From contig JAURHL010000002.1 in the NCBI GenBank assembly GCA_030833305.1, positions 1 to 34,986 of the forward strand: a stretch of DNA of 34,986 nucleotides, written 5' to 3'. The DNA is from Acidimicrobiales bacterium (GTDB lineage Bacteria > Actinomycetota > Acidimicrobiia > Acidimicrobiales > Ilumatobacteraceae). The notes under the pieces are model-generated. The model was not told the DNA's origin. It ran no database searches and worked only from the letters and a program-made list of their open reading frames with translations. A program made the position numbers and the translations under genes. Below, in pieces: positions 15,052 through 23,023 of this stretch (position 1 is its first letter; each line of letters starts with the position of its first letter).

Positions 15052-16686
15052 TCACCCCGCGGCCACCGCCGCTTCCTTGGCCCAGCGGTAATCGGCCTTG
15101 CCCGACGGGCTGCGGTAGACGGCGTCGACGAACACCACGCGGCGCGGCGCTTTGTAGGTCGCGATCTCCGCCTTGATGTGATCGATCACCTCGGCCTCGG
15201 TGACCGTGGAGCCCGGTGCGCGCGACACCACGAGACACACGGTCTCGCCGTAACGCTCGTTCGGAAGTCCGACCGCGACGCAATCCAGCACCCCGACGTG
15301 ACTGCGCCCGGCCACCTCGACTTCCTCCGGGTACACCTTCTCCCCGCCGGTGTTGATGCAGACCGAACCCCGACCGCGCAGGTGCACGGTTCCGTCGGCG
15401 TCGATCTCGGCGTAGTCACCGGGAACCGTGTACCGCACTCCGTCGACGGTTCGGAACGTCTTGGCGGTCTTCTCGGCATCGCCGAAGTACCCGTCGGGCA
15501 TCGAACCCGACGCCGCCAGAACACCGGCCCGTCCGCTACCGAAGGGGATCTTCTCCCAGGTGTTCTCGTCGAGCAACACCGTGTTCGGCGTGGCCATGAA
15601 CTGCGCCGTGCTCACCGGATCCTGACCGGGCATGGTCATGGCCACGGCGAACGGTCCGCCTTCGGACGCGCCGATCATGTCGAGGATGAGCGCGTTGGAA
15701 GCCCTCTTCATCAGTGCACGCTTCATCTCGGCCGACAACGTGGCGCCGGTCGACACGATGCGACCGAGGCTCGACAGGTCGTAAGGAGTGCCCGCCGCCT
15801 CGGCGCGTTCGAGCTCTTCGACGATGGGACGAGCGAAGGCGTCGCCCACGATCGACAGCTGGGTCACCTTCTCGCGTTGAACGAGTCGCAACAGTTCCGA
15901 CGCGTCGAATCGTCGACCGGCGAGCAGTACCACGGTACCGCCCAACACGAACGTGGAGAACGCGAGGAACATCGCCGTGCCGTGCATCAAGGGTGGTGCC
16001 GTCATGTTGACGGGCCCGGAACCCTTCTCGTTCAGTTCGCGCGCCACGCGGGCGACCTCGTCGGGCGTCTCGGGAACCGGCAAGCCCATCGAGGCGTAAC
16101 CCGTGAAAGCCAGAGCGCCGAACAATCCGCTGTGGCTCCACACCACACCCTTGGGTAGTCCGGTGGTTCCACCCGTGTACAACAGCAACGAATCCGCTCC
16201 CGATCGAGCGATGGGAGCCATCGGTGAGGCCGCTTCGATGGCCGTGGCATAGTCGAGCGCTCCGTCCAGTCGATCGCCCGGCGTTCCGTCGGCCACCTCG
16301 ATCAACAACGTCAACTTGGGTAGCGAACGGCGTGCTTCCCCGACCACGTCACGGAACGCACCGTGGTAGACGAGGGCGCTGGCGCCGGAATCCGAGAGCA
16401 CGTGAACGATCTCGGGGGCGCGGTAGCGGTAGTTCACGTTCACCGTGCTGGCCCGCACCTTGAAACTGGCGTACGCCGACTCCAGGTACTCGGGACAGTT
16501 GTACATCAACTGGCCGACCTTGGCGTCGTGTCCCACACCGGCACCGTCGAGCACGCTCGCCAACCGCGCCGCGCGTGCGTCCAGATCGCGCCAGCGAATG
16601 CGGGTGTCCCCGATCACCACCGCCACGTGATCGGGCTGTCCGACGGCCAGTGCCTCCCAGAGCGTGGCCCAACTCTCGTTCAACAT
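15052..16686 (-). CDS. Acyl-CoA synthetase, FadD19-like
   Basis: A 544-residue AMP-forming ligase. Motifs: YTGGTTGLPKG at 170-180, GASEGGPF, VPGDYAEIDADG, NTGGEKVYPEEVE, and the catalytic Lys in SPSGKADYRWAK. The YTGG variant and the NTGGEKVYPEEVE motif are typical of the branch that contains FadD19, which activates steroid side-chain or branched long-chain acids. It starts three bases after the stop of the Rieske gene and is the last gene of an operon that also opens with a close relative (18154-19779). Two ligases flanking one oxygenase suggests two acid substrates or a heteromeric role. The substrate is not determined. Confidence 0.9.
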   Translation of the reverse strand: MLNESWATLWEALAVGQPDHVAVVIGDTRIRWRDLDARAARLASVLDGAGVGHDAKVGQLMYNCPEYLESAYASFKVRASTVNVNYRYRAPEIVHVLSDSGASALVYHGAFRDVVGEARRSLPKLTLLIEVADGTPGDRLDGALDYATAIEAASPMAPIARSGADSLLLYTGGTTGLPKGVVWSHSGLFGALAFTGYASMGLPVPETPDEVARVARELNEKGSGPVNMTAPPLMHGTAMFLAFSTFVLGGTVVLLAGRRFDASELLRLVQREKVTQLSIVGDAFARPIVEELERAEAAGTPYDLSSLGRIVSTGATLSAEMKRALMKRASNALILDMIGASEGGPFAVAMTMPGQDPVSTAQFMATPNTVLLDENTWEKIPFGSGRAGVLAASGSMPDGYFGDAEKTAKTFRTVDGVRYTVPGDYAEIDADGTVHLRGRGSVCINTGGEKVYPEEVEVAGRSHVGVLDCVAVGLPNERYGETVCLVVSRAPGSTVTEAEVIDHIKAEIATYKAPRRVVFVDAVYRSPSGKADYRWAKEAAVAAG

Positions 16687-16689
16687 GAC

Positions 16690-18135
16690 TCAGCCCTCGG
16701 GCACGAGGAACGGAGCGACGGTCGCCGTGTCCCGTCCGTCGGCCGCCAATCCCTCGAGAATGAACCGGTCGATGTGGCGGTGGATCAGACGCATGCGCGC
16801 CTCTTGGTACAAGCCGAAGGACACACCTTTCTTGGCGCGCTTGGCGGTCATCTTCAAACCGAGTTGAACCTTGGGAAGGTTCTCCATGTCCTGTTCGAAC
16901 ACGTCGGCCAGTCCACCCATGCCTTCGGCTTCCTTCCACGACTGTTCCAGACGCAGAACCTGCATCGGCGCGGGCTTGGGTCGCTCCTTGCCCTCGGGCA
17001 CCGGCATCATTCGCAACACGTCCATGTAACAGGTGTCCGCCGTCGGACCGGGACGCCAGCGATAGGTCAGGGACTGACCGACGCCGGCCCACGGGGCGAA
17101 CGCGGGAAACAGGTGATACAGGTGCGCGTCGAGAATCTCGGAGTCCGAGACCTGTGTCAGATCGACCTGGAACACCTGACCCATCACCGAACGGAAGACG
17201 TCGGCCACCACTTCCCGCGCGGTCTTTCCCTCGGGAACCTCCACAGAACCGCGCGACGCACGAGCGGAAAATGCCAGGTACGCGTCGGCCACTTGTTGTT
17301 CGCTCAACGAACCGAGGTGCGGACTCTGGATGCCGAAGCCGTTGACGAAACGGGTGACGTACGGGGAGTCGGGCCAGATGGAGTATTCGCTGTTGGCGTC
17401 GCCGGCGAACTCGAGGATCTGCGGATGCGTGGCGATCACGTGGTAACCCTCGGCGAAGGCCTCCATGACCACTTTCCAGTTGGCGGGCACTTCCTTCACC
17501 GCATGGAAGGCCTTGTAGCGCTTCTCCATGGCGAAGTCGCGTCCGAAATGTTCGATGAGCTTGCTGGCCACCTTCTCGAACGCCGGGGCCTCGGGATCGA
17601 GGTTCACGAACACGAAACCACACCACTCCGCCACCTGCACTTGCGGCAGACAGGAGTCCGCTTGGTTCCAGACTTGGGGAAAGTCCCACTCGGCGGGCAG
17701 TTCGACCAGATCGCCGTCGAGATCCCAACGCCACCCGTGGAACGGACAACGGAACGATGCGACACGACCGGACTCCGTGCGCAATTTCGTTCCGCGGTGC
17801 AGACACGAGTTGTGATACGCCTTGATCGAACCGTCTTTCGTGCGGGTGACGATCACCGACTGATCCGCGACGTCGTACACGACGTGATCACCGGGCTGAG
17901 CGAGTTCGTCGGCGGTGCAGGCCATCTGCCACGTGCGCGTCCAGAGGTACTCGTTCTCGAGCGCGGCGAACTCGTCGGAGGTGTACCGCACCTTGGGGAT
18001 GTCCACGCTCCCCTGCGGCACGTACGAGTGGTCCTTCAACGACTCCGGTACGGGTCGCGTGTCGGCCGCCAGGAGATCCTGGACGCTCGGTCCCGTGCTT
18101 CTCGCTTGTCCGATCTCCGGATCGATGGTGGTCAT
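16690..18135 (-). CDS. Rieske non-haem iron oxygenase, alpha subunit
   Basis: A 481-residue oxygenase. The Rieske cluster is bound by Cys111/His113 (CLHRG) and Cys130/His133 (CPFHGW). The mononuclear iron site has His232 and His237 (GYHVIATHPQ) and probable Asp416 (FEQDMENLP). The bridging NWKV precedes it. All catalytic residues are present and the length is normal. It hydroxylates aromatic or alicyclic compounds with electrons from a ferredoxin or reductase, neither of which lies nearby, and no beta subunit gene is adjacent. The ATG follows AGGGGGAAAC. It sits between two FadD-like genes and is clearly paralogous to the enzyme encoded divergently at 19906, sharing the DLLAADTRPVP / DLLDADTHPVP N-terminus. 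Confidence 0.94.
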   Translation of the reverse strand: MTTIDPEIGQARSTGPSVQDLLAADTRPVPESLKDHSYVPQGSVDIPKVRYTSDEFAALENEYLWTRTWQMACTADELAQPGDHVVYDVADQSVIVTRTKDGSIKAYHNSCLHRGTKLRTESGRVASFRCPFHGWRWDLDGDLVELPAEWDFPQVWNQADSCLPQVQVAEWCGFVFVNLDPEAPAFEKVASKLIEHFGRDFAMEKRYKAFHAVKEVPANWKVVMEAFAEGYHVIATHPQILEFAGDANSEYSIWPDSPYVTRFVNGFGIQSPHLGSLSEQQVADAYLAFSARASRGSVEVPEGKTAREVVADVFRSVMGQVFQVDLTQVSDSEILDAHLYHLFPAFAPWAGVGQSLTYRWRPGPTADTCYMDVLRMMPVPEGKERPKPAPMQVLRLEQSWKEAEGMGGLADVFEQDMENLPKVQLGLKMTAKRAKKGVSFGLYQEARMRLIHRHIDRFILEGLAADGRDTATVAPFLVPEG

Positions 18136-18153
18136 GTTTCCCCCTGTCGTCGC

Positions 18154-19779
18154 CTAGCTCGCGGCCTCGAACAACTTCTTGGCCGAGACGTAGTCGGCCT
18201 TGCCGTTCGGAGCCCGCGGAACAGTGGTCACGAAGACCAATTGCTTGGGCACTTTGTAACTGGACAACTTGGTCTTGGTGTGAGCGATCACCGCATCCGC
18301 ACCGGGTTCGGCCTGGCCCGGCGCCAGCGACGCCACGCCGACCACGCGCTGACCGTATTTCTCGTCGGCGACACCGAACACCAGGCAGTCGGCCACCGCC
18401 GGATGCGTCTTGACGGCCTCTTCCACCTCTTCGGGGAACACTTTCTCGCCGGCGGTGTTGATGCAGTTGGAGCCGCGGCCGAGCAACGTGATGGTCCCGT
18501 CGGCTTCGACGACGGCCATGTCGCCCGGGAAGCTGTAGCGAACACCACCCACCTCGCGGAACGTGCGGGCCGACTTCTCGGGATCCTTGTAGTACCCGAT
18601 CGGGATGCCGGGGCCGCTGACGCCCACCATTCCCTGTTCGCCGGATCCGGGTGCCACTTCCTTGCCCGTTTCGAGGTTGATGACCTTGGTCGTGGGCATC
18701 GCGCCGAACTTGGCCGTGGTGTTCACGTTGGCCTTGGTGGCCATCGTCTGGCCCATGCCGCCCTCGCTCGATCCCAGGATGTCCATCACCGCCGCACCCG
18801 GAATGAACTCGAACATCTCGGCCTTGACCTCGGCCGAGAACATCGCCCCGGTCGACACAATGGTCGTCACCGACGACGTGTCGAACGGACTGCCCGTGGC
18901 GGCCTGAGTGCGTAGCGCCTGCACCATCGGGCGAGCGAAAGCGTCACCCACGATCACGAGCGTGCTGATGCGATGCCGTTCGACCGCACGGAACAATTCG
19001 GCGGCGTCGAAACTGCGCCCCTCCAACAAGACCACCTTGCCGGCCACCAAGTGCGGCAACAGAGCGCCCAACCACACGCCCGTCCCGTGCATCAACGGGC
19101 AACACGGAACCGCGACCGGCTGGCCGAGCCCGTGAACCATCTTGGTCATCCCGGTCACCTCGGCGATGCTCTCCACCGGGGGCCGGCCCATCGGGGCCGT
19201 GTAGAAACCGAGGAAGCCGGCGGTGAAGTTGCCCATGGCGTACATCACTCCCTTGGGCATTCCCGTGGTGCCGCCGGTGTACAGCATGTAGAGGTCGTCG
19301 AGACCTCGTTCGATGCGCGGGGCCGGCGAGTTGGCGGCCAAGACCGCGTCCCAGGACGACGCCCCGGGCACATTCGCCGACGGACCGTCGGCGACCTCGA
19401 TCAACAACCGCAACTTCGGCAGTCGATCCTTGATGCGCGCGATGCGATCGCCGAGGCTCGCGTGGAAGACGACCGCCTCGCAGTCGGCGTTCTCGAGCAG
19501 GTAGAGAAGTTCGTCGTCCAGGTAGCGGTCGTTGACGTTGACCGGGGTGATGCGCTGCTTGAACGCGGCGAACTGCGTGATCAGGTACTCGGGACAGTTG
19601 TACAGGAACATGCCCACCTTGGACTCGCGCGACAGGCCGTTCGCCGACAACGCCGACGCCAGTCGGGCCGCGGCGTTCTCGTACTGCGACCACGTCAACT
19701 CGCGATCCCCGTACGCGATGGCGACGGCATCGGGAAATTCGTCGGCGTGCGCCTCGAAGATGTTCGGATACGTCAACAT
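18154..19779 (-). CDS. Acyl-CoA synthetase, FadD19-like
   Basis: A 541-residue AMP-forming ligase with YTGGTTGMPKG at 167-177, GSSEGGMGQ, FPGDMAVVEADG, NTAGEKVFPEEVEE and the catalytic Lys in APNGKADYVSAK. It is a close relative of the ligase at 15052 and belongs to the same FadD19-containing branch. Two ATG codons are possible, 19785 and 19779; the AAGGGGGAC Shine-Dalgarno is only two bases from the first and eight from the second, so the second was chosen. The frame remains open far upstream to 22500, but that part is antisense to the plus-strand Rieske operon. It is the first gene of a ligase-oxygenase-ligase operon. CATAAT at 19814-19819 on the minus strand is a reasonable -10. Confidence 0.91.
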   Translation of the reverse strand: MLTYPNIFEAHADEFPDAVAIAYGDRELTWSQYENAAARLASALSANGLSRESKVGMFLYNCPEYLITQFAAFKQRITPVNVNDRYLDDELLYLLENADCEAVVFHASLGDRIARIKDRLPKLRLLIEVADGPSANVPGASSWDAVLAANSPAPRIERGLDDLYMLYTGGTTGMPKGVMYAMGNFTAGFLGFYTAPMGRPPVESIAEVTGMTKMVHGLGQPVAVPCCPLMHGTGVWLGALLPHLVAGKVVLLEGRSFDAAELFRAVERHRISTLVIVGDAFARPMVQALRTQAATGSPFDTSSVTTIVSTGAMFSAEVKAEMFEFIPGAAVMDILGSSEGGMGQTMATKANVNTTAKFGAMPTTKVINLETGKEVAPGSGEQGMVGVSGPGIPIGYYKDPEKSARTFREVGGVRYSFPGDMAVVEADGTITLLGRGSNCINTAGEKVFPEEVEEAVKTHPAVADCLVFGVADEKYGQRVVGVASLAPGQAEPGADAVIAHTKTKLSSYKVPKQLVFVTTVPRAPNGKADYVSAKKLFEAAS

Positions 19780-19813
19780 GCCCATGTCCCCCTTGGTGCG
19801 AACCAGTCCCACC

Positions 19814-19819
19814 ATTATG
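19814..19819 (-). promoter_or_regulatory. Putative -10 element (CATAAT) for the 19779-15052 operon
   Basis: CATAAT on the minus strand would give a leader of about 28 bases carrying the AAGGGGG Shine-Dalgarno. It faces the plus-strand -10 at 19894-19899 across a 126-base divergent gap, and both are followed by GG. Confidence 0.35.
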
Positions 19820-19893
19820 TTCGCTTCGCCGCTGTTCGCGTCCCCGCCTCCCATGCTGTCATCTGCGTAGTGGACGGAACTAACCCGACGGTC

Positions 19894-19899
19894 AATAAT
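19894..19899 (+). promoter_or_regulatory. Putative -10 element (AATAAT), leaderless start at 19906
   Basis: AATAAT lies six bases before the ATG at 19906. A TGGACG at 19871-19876, 17 bases upstream, is a passable -35. No Shine-Dalgarno precedes the start. Confidence 0.5.
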
Positions 19900-19905
19900 G
19901 GCTCC

Positions 19906-21279
19906 ATGACCGCACTCGACCCGCGACCAGCACGTTCTCCCGGCGTCAGCTATCAGGACCTCCTGGACGCCGACACCCATCCGGTGCCCGATGTGTTGCG
20001 TCTGGAGTCCCCCCGTTTCCTCGGCGACGACGACATCCCGATCGAGCGCTACACCTCCCGCGAGTGGCACGAACTGGAAAAGGAGTACCTCTGGAAGCGG
20101 GTCTGGCAGTTCGCCTGCCGCGAGGATCACATTCCCGAGGCCGGCGACTACATCGTCTACGACATCGCGGGTCTGTCCTACATCGTGGTCCGACAGCCCG
20201 ATCTGTCGATCAAGGCCTACCCGAACGCGTGCCTGCACCGTGGCCGACGTCTGAAGGATTACGACGGTCACTGCTCGGAGATCCGTTGCCCGTTCCACGG
20301 CTTCGCCTGGGCGCTCGACGGGGCGTTGGCCGACGTTCCCGCCAAGTGGGACTTCCCCCACGTCGACGAACGACCCGACGACTTCCAATTGCCGGAGTGT
20401 CGCGTGGGCACCTGGGCCGGTTTCGTCTTCATCAACCCCGACCCCGACGCCGAACCCCTCGAGGATTTCCTCGGCGGCATTCGCGAGCAGTTCGACATCT
20501 GGAAACTCGAGGATCGTTACGTCGAGACGCACGTGACGCGGGTGATCCACGCCAATTGGAAGGTGGCCCAGGAAGCGTTCAGCGAGGCGTACCACGTGAA
20601 CGCCACGCACCCGCAGATTCTCTACTACCTCGCCGACACCAACTCGCAGGTCGACATCTGGGACGACTTCGCGCGCGTCATCACCGCCGGCCTCAGCACC
20701 AGCCCCTTGCTGTGGTACCCGGTCGACGAGAACACCATGATGCGTTCGATGCTCGACGTCCGCGAGGACCAAGAGAGCCCCATCCAGGTTCCCGAAGGTG
20801 GGTCGGCGCGAGCCATCGCGTCCCAAGCCTCGCGTGAACGTTGGCGACCGGCCGTCGGCGACCGGGTCGACACGATGAGTGATTCGGAGATGATGGACAG
20901 CATCGACTACACGGTGTTCCCGAACTTCCATCCCTGGGGAGCGTTCAACCGCATCGTGTACCGCTTCCGACCGAACGGCGACGATCACCGCTCGTCCATC
21001 ATGGAAGTGTTGTTCTTGTCGCCGTATTCGGGCCCCAAGCCACCGAACGCCACCATTCGACATCTCGCTCATGACGAGCCCTTCACCAACGAGCCCGGTC
21101 TCGGAATGCTCGCCAAGGTGTTCGAACAGGACGTGTTCAACATGTCGAAGGTCCAGCTCGGTCTGGAGACGACGCGCAAGCCCGGCATCACGTTGGCCAA
21201 CTACCAAGAGGCCAAGGTTCGCTGGTTGCATCAGCGACTCGGCGAGTTCATCGACGAGGGTCGAAAGGCGGCCGGCTGA
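19906..21279 (+). CDS. Rieske non-haem iron oxygenase, alpha subunit
   Basis: A 457-residue oxygenase with Rieske ligands Cys109/His111 (CLHRG) and Cys128/His131 (CPFHGF), and mononuclear iron ligands His230 and His235 (AYHVNATHPQ) and probable Asp409 (FEQDVFNMS). The catalytic set is complete. It is a paralogue of the protein encoded at 16690-18135 and shares KAY-NACLHRG and KWDFPHV blocks with it. The ATG at 19906 is the most 3' plausible start and fits the promoter spacing; the frame is open far upstream but lies antisense to the ligase gene. It leads an operon with a 72-residue unknown protein (one-base overlap), an APH-fold kinase, a DUF6285-like protein and a ThuA-like protein. No electron-transfer partner is encoded here. 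Confidence 0.94.
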   Translation: MTALDPRPARSPGVSYQDLLDADTHPVPDVLRLESPRFLGDDDIPIERYTSREWHELEKEYLWKRVWQFACREDHIPEAGDYIVYDIAGLSYIVVRQPDLSIKAYPNACLHRGRRLKDYDGHCSEIRCPFHGFAWALDGALADVPAKWDFPHVDERPDDFQLPECRVGTWAGFVFINPDPDAEPLEDFLGGIREQFDIWKLEDRYVETHVTRVIHANWKVAQEAFSEAYHVNATHPQILYYLADTNSQVDIWDDFARVITAGLSTSPLLWYPVDENTMMRSMLDVREDQESPIQVPEGGSARAIASQASRERWRPAVGDRVDTMSDSEMMDSIDYTVFPNFHPWGAFNRIVYRFRPNGDDHRSSIMEVLFLSPYSGPKPPNATIRHLAHDEPFTNEPGLGMLAKVFEQDVFNMSKVQLGLETTRKPGITLANYQEAKVRWLHQRLGEFIDEGRKAAG

Positions 21280-21497
21280 TGTTGGGCATCGTCCATCCCT
21301 TCTCCGGCGCCTTGTACGAACAGGACGGCCACGGGAACATCCGCGTCTCCAAGGACGGCAAGTGGGGCATCTTCCGCGTGAACGGACAGCACGTCGACGG
21401 CGAGATCCGCGAGTGTGATCCGCAACTGTGCGGTTGGGTCGGCGGACCGCAGGTGGCCAACCACCGGGTTTCGGCCAGCCCACGCGCCAAGCAATAA
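21279..21497 (+). CDS. Small conserved-looking protein of unknown function (72 aa)
   Basis: A 72-residue protein whose ATG overlaps the Rieske stop by one base (TGATG), implying coupled translation. It begins MLGIVHPFSGALYEQDG, has a run of short beta-like segments (GNIRVSKDGKWGIFRVNGQ) and then ECDPQLCGWVGG. It has only two cysteines, so it is not a 2Fe-2S ferredoxin, and it has no signal peptide or membrane segment. I do not recognise a family. Codon use and the coupling suggest a real gene that works with the oxygenase or the kinase that follows 28 bases later. An accessory, scaffold or chaperone-like role for the Rieske protein is possible but unproven. Confidence 0.7.
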   Translation: MLGIVHPFSGALYEQDGHGNIRVSKDGKWGIFRVNGQHVDGEIRECDPQLCGWVGGPQVANHRVSASPRAKQ

Positions 21498-21525
21498 TCG
21501 TCGCGTCGACCAACGAGGGGGAACA

Positions 21526-22539
21526 ATGATCGATCCGAATGTGATGCCCGCCAAGCTCGCGGCTTTTCTCTCCACCCACGGAGGGCAGAAGGCCACCGTG
21601 ACGGCTTACGAACCGATGTCGGGCGGCTACAGCCGCCTCATGGCCAAGGCCGCGGTCACCTGGGCCGACGGTCGTTCCGAGCATCTCGTGTTGCGCGGTG
21701 ACCCGCCCCCGGGCAAAGCGATGATGGAGACCGATCGCGCCACCGAATGGGCGCTGTTGAGCGCTCTCGGTCGTGCCGACAGCATCCCCATGCCCAAGGC
21801 CCGTTACTTCGACGCCACCGGTGACGAGCTCGGGACCAAGTGCATCGTGCTCGACTTCGTGGAGGGGCGGTCGTTGCAGTCGCACATCAACGAATGCGAG
21901 CCGGGCGACTACGGGCGTCACACGTTCGACCTCGTCGACACCATGGCCCGGGTGCACTCGATCGATCCGAACGACGTCGGTGACGCCATCGCACGCCCCA
22001 GCGACTGGTCGACCTATCTGAGCGGTCTCATCGATCGATTCCGGCAAGCCGACCGAGCGCACGCGGAGTCCAACCCGTTCCTGCGCTACGTGGCCGAGTG
22101 GCTGGACGCCAACAAGCCCGCGCCCCTGCCCCTGCGCATCGTGCACAGCGACTTCCAGCCCGCCAACATCATGGTGGCGGCCGATGGCAGTCACCAGGTG
22201 ATCGACTGGGAACTCACCCACATCGGTGACCCGCGCGAGGACCTCGGCTATTACGCCGTGTACTCGGCGTCTTCGGGGCCGAGTCTGATCATGAACGATC
22301 CGATGGCGTTTCTGGCTCGGTATCGCGAGAAGACCGGCTTCGGTGAGGACACGGTGAACCTGGCGACCCTCGGTTTCTTTTCGTCGCTGGCCGCCATCTC
22401 GGTGTACGCGCAGATTCTCGCCGGAGCCGCCGCCATGTCCAAGGGTCTCAACTCGGGGATCATGACCACCTACACGCTCAACGCGCTCACCGTCGGTCAC
22501 GCCAACTTCATGGGCGGTTGCGTCGCCCCCACCATCTGA
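21526..22539 (+). CDS. APH-fold kinase (ACAD11/LvaA-like phosphotransferase)
   Basis: A 337-residue phosphotransferase. Arg57 in LVLRGDP and the following PPG motif are typical of the branch related to the kinase domain of ACAD11. The catalytic loop is IVHSDFQPANIMV (His207, Asp209, Asn214) and Asp227 in VIDWELTHIGDPREDLGYY binds metal. That branch phosphorylates 4-hydroxyacyl-CoA; LvaA, with its small partner LvaB, does this in levulinate breakdown. The ATG at 21526 follows GAGGGGGAACA; an upstream in-frame extension is antisense-free but lacks a ribosome site. The next gene, 14 bases on, encodes a small DUF6285-like protein, as expected for such a kinase. Activity on a hydroxyacyl-CoA is inferred from branch and context. 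Confidence 0.87.
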   Translation: MIDPNVMPAKLAAFLSTHGGQKATVTAYEPMSGGYSRLMAKAAVTWADGRSEHLVLRGDPPPGKAMMETDRATEWALLSALGRADSIPMPKARYFDATGDELGTKCIVLDFVEGRSLQSHINECEPGDYGRHTFDLVDTMARVHSIDPNDVGDAIARPSDWSTYLSGLIDRFRQADRAHAESNPFLRYVAEWLDANKPAPLPLRIVHSDFQPANIMVAADGSHQVIDWELTHIGDPREDLGYYAVYSASSGPSLIMNDPMAFLARYREKTGFGEDTVNLATLGFFSSLAAISVYAQILAGAAAMSKGLNSGIMTTYTLNALTVGHANFMGGCVAPTI

Positions 22540-22553
22540 ACCGGAGACGAACC

Positions 22554-23018
22554 ATGTTGTCCAAGCCCACCACCCCGCAGGTCCTCCTCGACTGTCGTCG
22601 CGAGTTGCTCGAGACCATCGATCCCGCGGTCAGCGATCCGAACGTCAAGATCGCCATCCAGATGTTGGAGAACGTTCTGCGGAACTGCGCCGAACGGTCG
22701 GCCCACGAGATCGCGTGGATGCGCGAGGAGTCCGACCTCATGGTCGCGTTCGCGCGCGACGTGAAGTCCGCCGTCGGGTCCACACCCGAGATCGACGCCG
22801 CACTGGCCGCGTACGAGAAGGGTGACAACTCCACGCTCCATCTCGACGCGGTGAGCGACTCGTACAGTCGCGCCGGAGAGTGCCTCTCGGTCGCCATGGA
22901 AAAGGTGTTCGCCGCCGGCCACACCGAGCTTCACCTTCGCGGTCGCGACATCCTCGCTCTGCGTCTGGCCCACGAGGACGCCATCAAGGGCGACTGGGCC
23001 TTCGTCGGTCGCGGCTGA
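22554..23018 (+). CDS. DUF6285-like protein of unknown function
   Basis: A 154-residue, mostly helical protein: TPQVLLDCRRELLETIDPAV, IAIQMLENVLRNCAERSAHE, then a long acidic helix and LHLRGRDILALRLAHEDAIKG. The opening pattern of a short helix ending in REfL.....pal and a following N-rich helix is like DUF6285, a family often encoded next to APH-fold kinases; the match is from memory and is tentative. CCGGAGACGAACC precedes the ATG at 22554, 14 bases after the kinase gene. It probably forms a complex with the kinase, by analogy to LvaB. No catalytic residues are recognisable. Confidence 0.6.
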   Translation: MLSKPTTPQVLLDCRRELLETIDPAVSDPNVKIAIQMLENVLRNCAERSAHEIAWMREESDLMVAFARDVKSAVGSTPEIDAALAAYEKGDNSTLHLDAVSDSYSRAGECLSVAMEKVFAAGHTELHLRGRDILALRLAHEDAIKGDWAFVGRG

Positions 23019-23023
23019 CGTCG

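Noticed and set aside
16363-18915. Plus-strand open frame of 850 codons
   Set aside because: It is antisense to the FadD and Rieske genes, with no recognisable domain and His/Arg/Gly-rich composition typical of shadow frames in high-GC DNA.
19780-22500. A minus-strand frame open from 22500 into the FadD gene, which would give a 1448-residue fusion
   Set aside because: The part beyond 19785 is antisense to the Rieske, small-protein and kinase genes and has Arg/Gly/Val-rich shadow composition; a good ribosome site lies at 19779.
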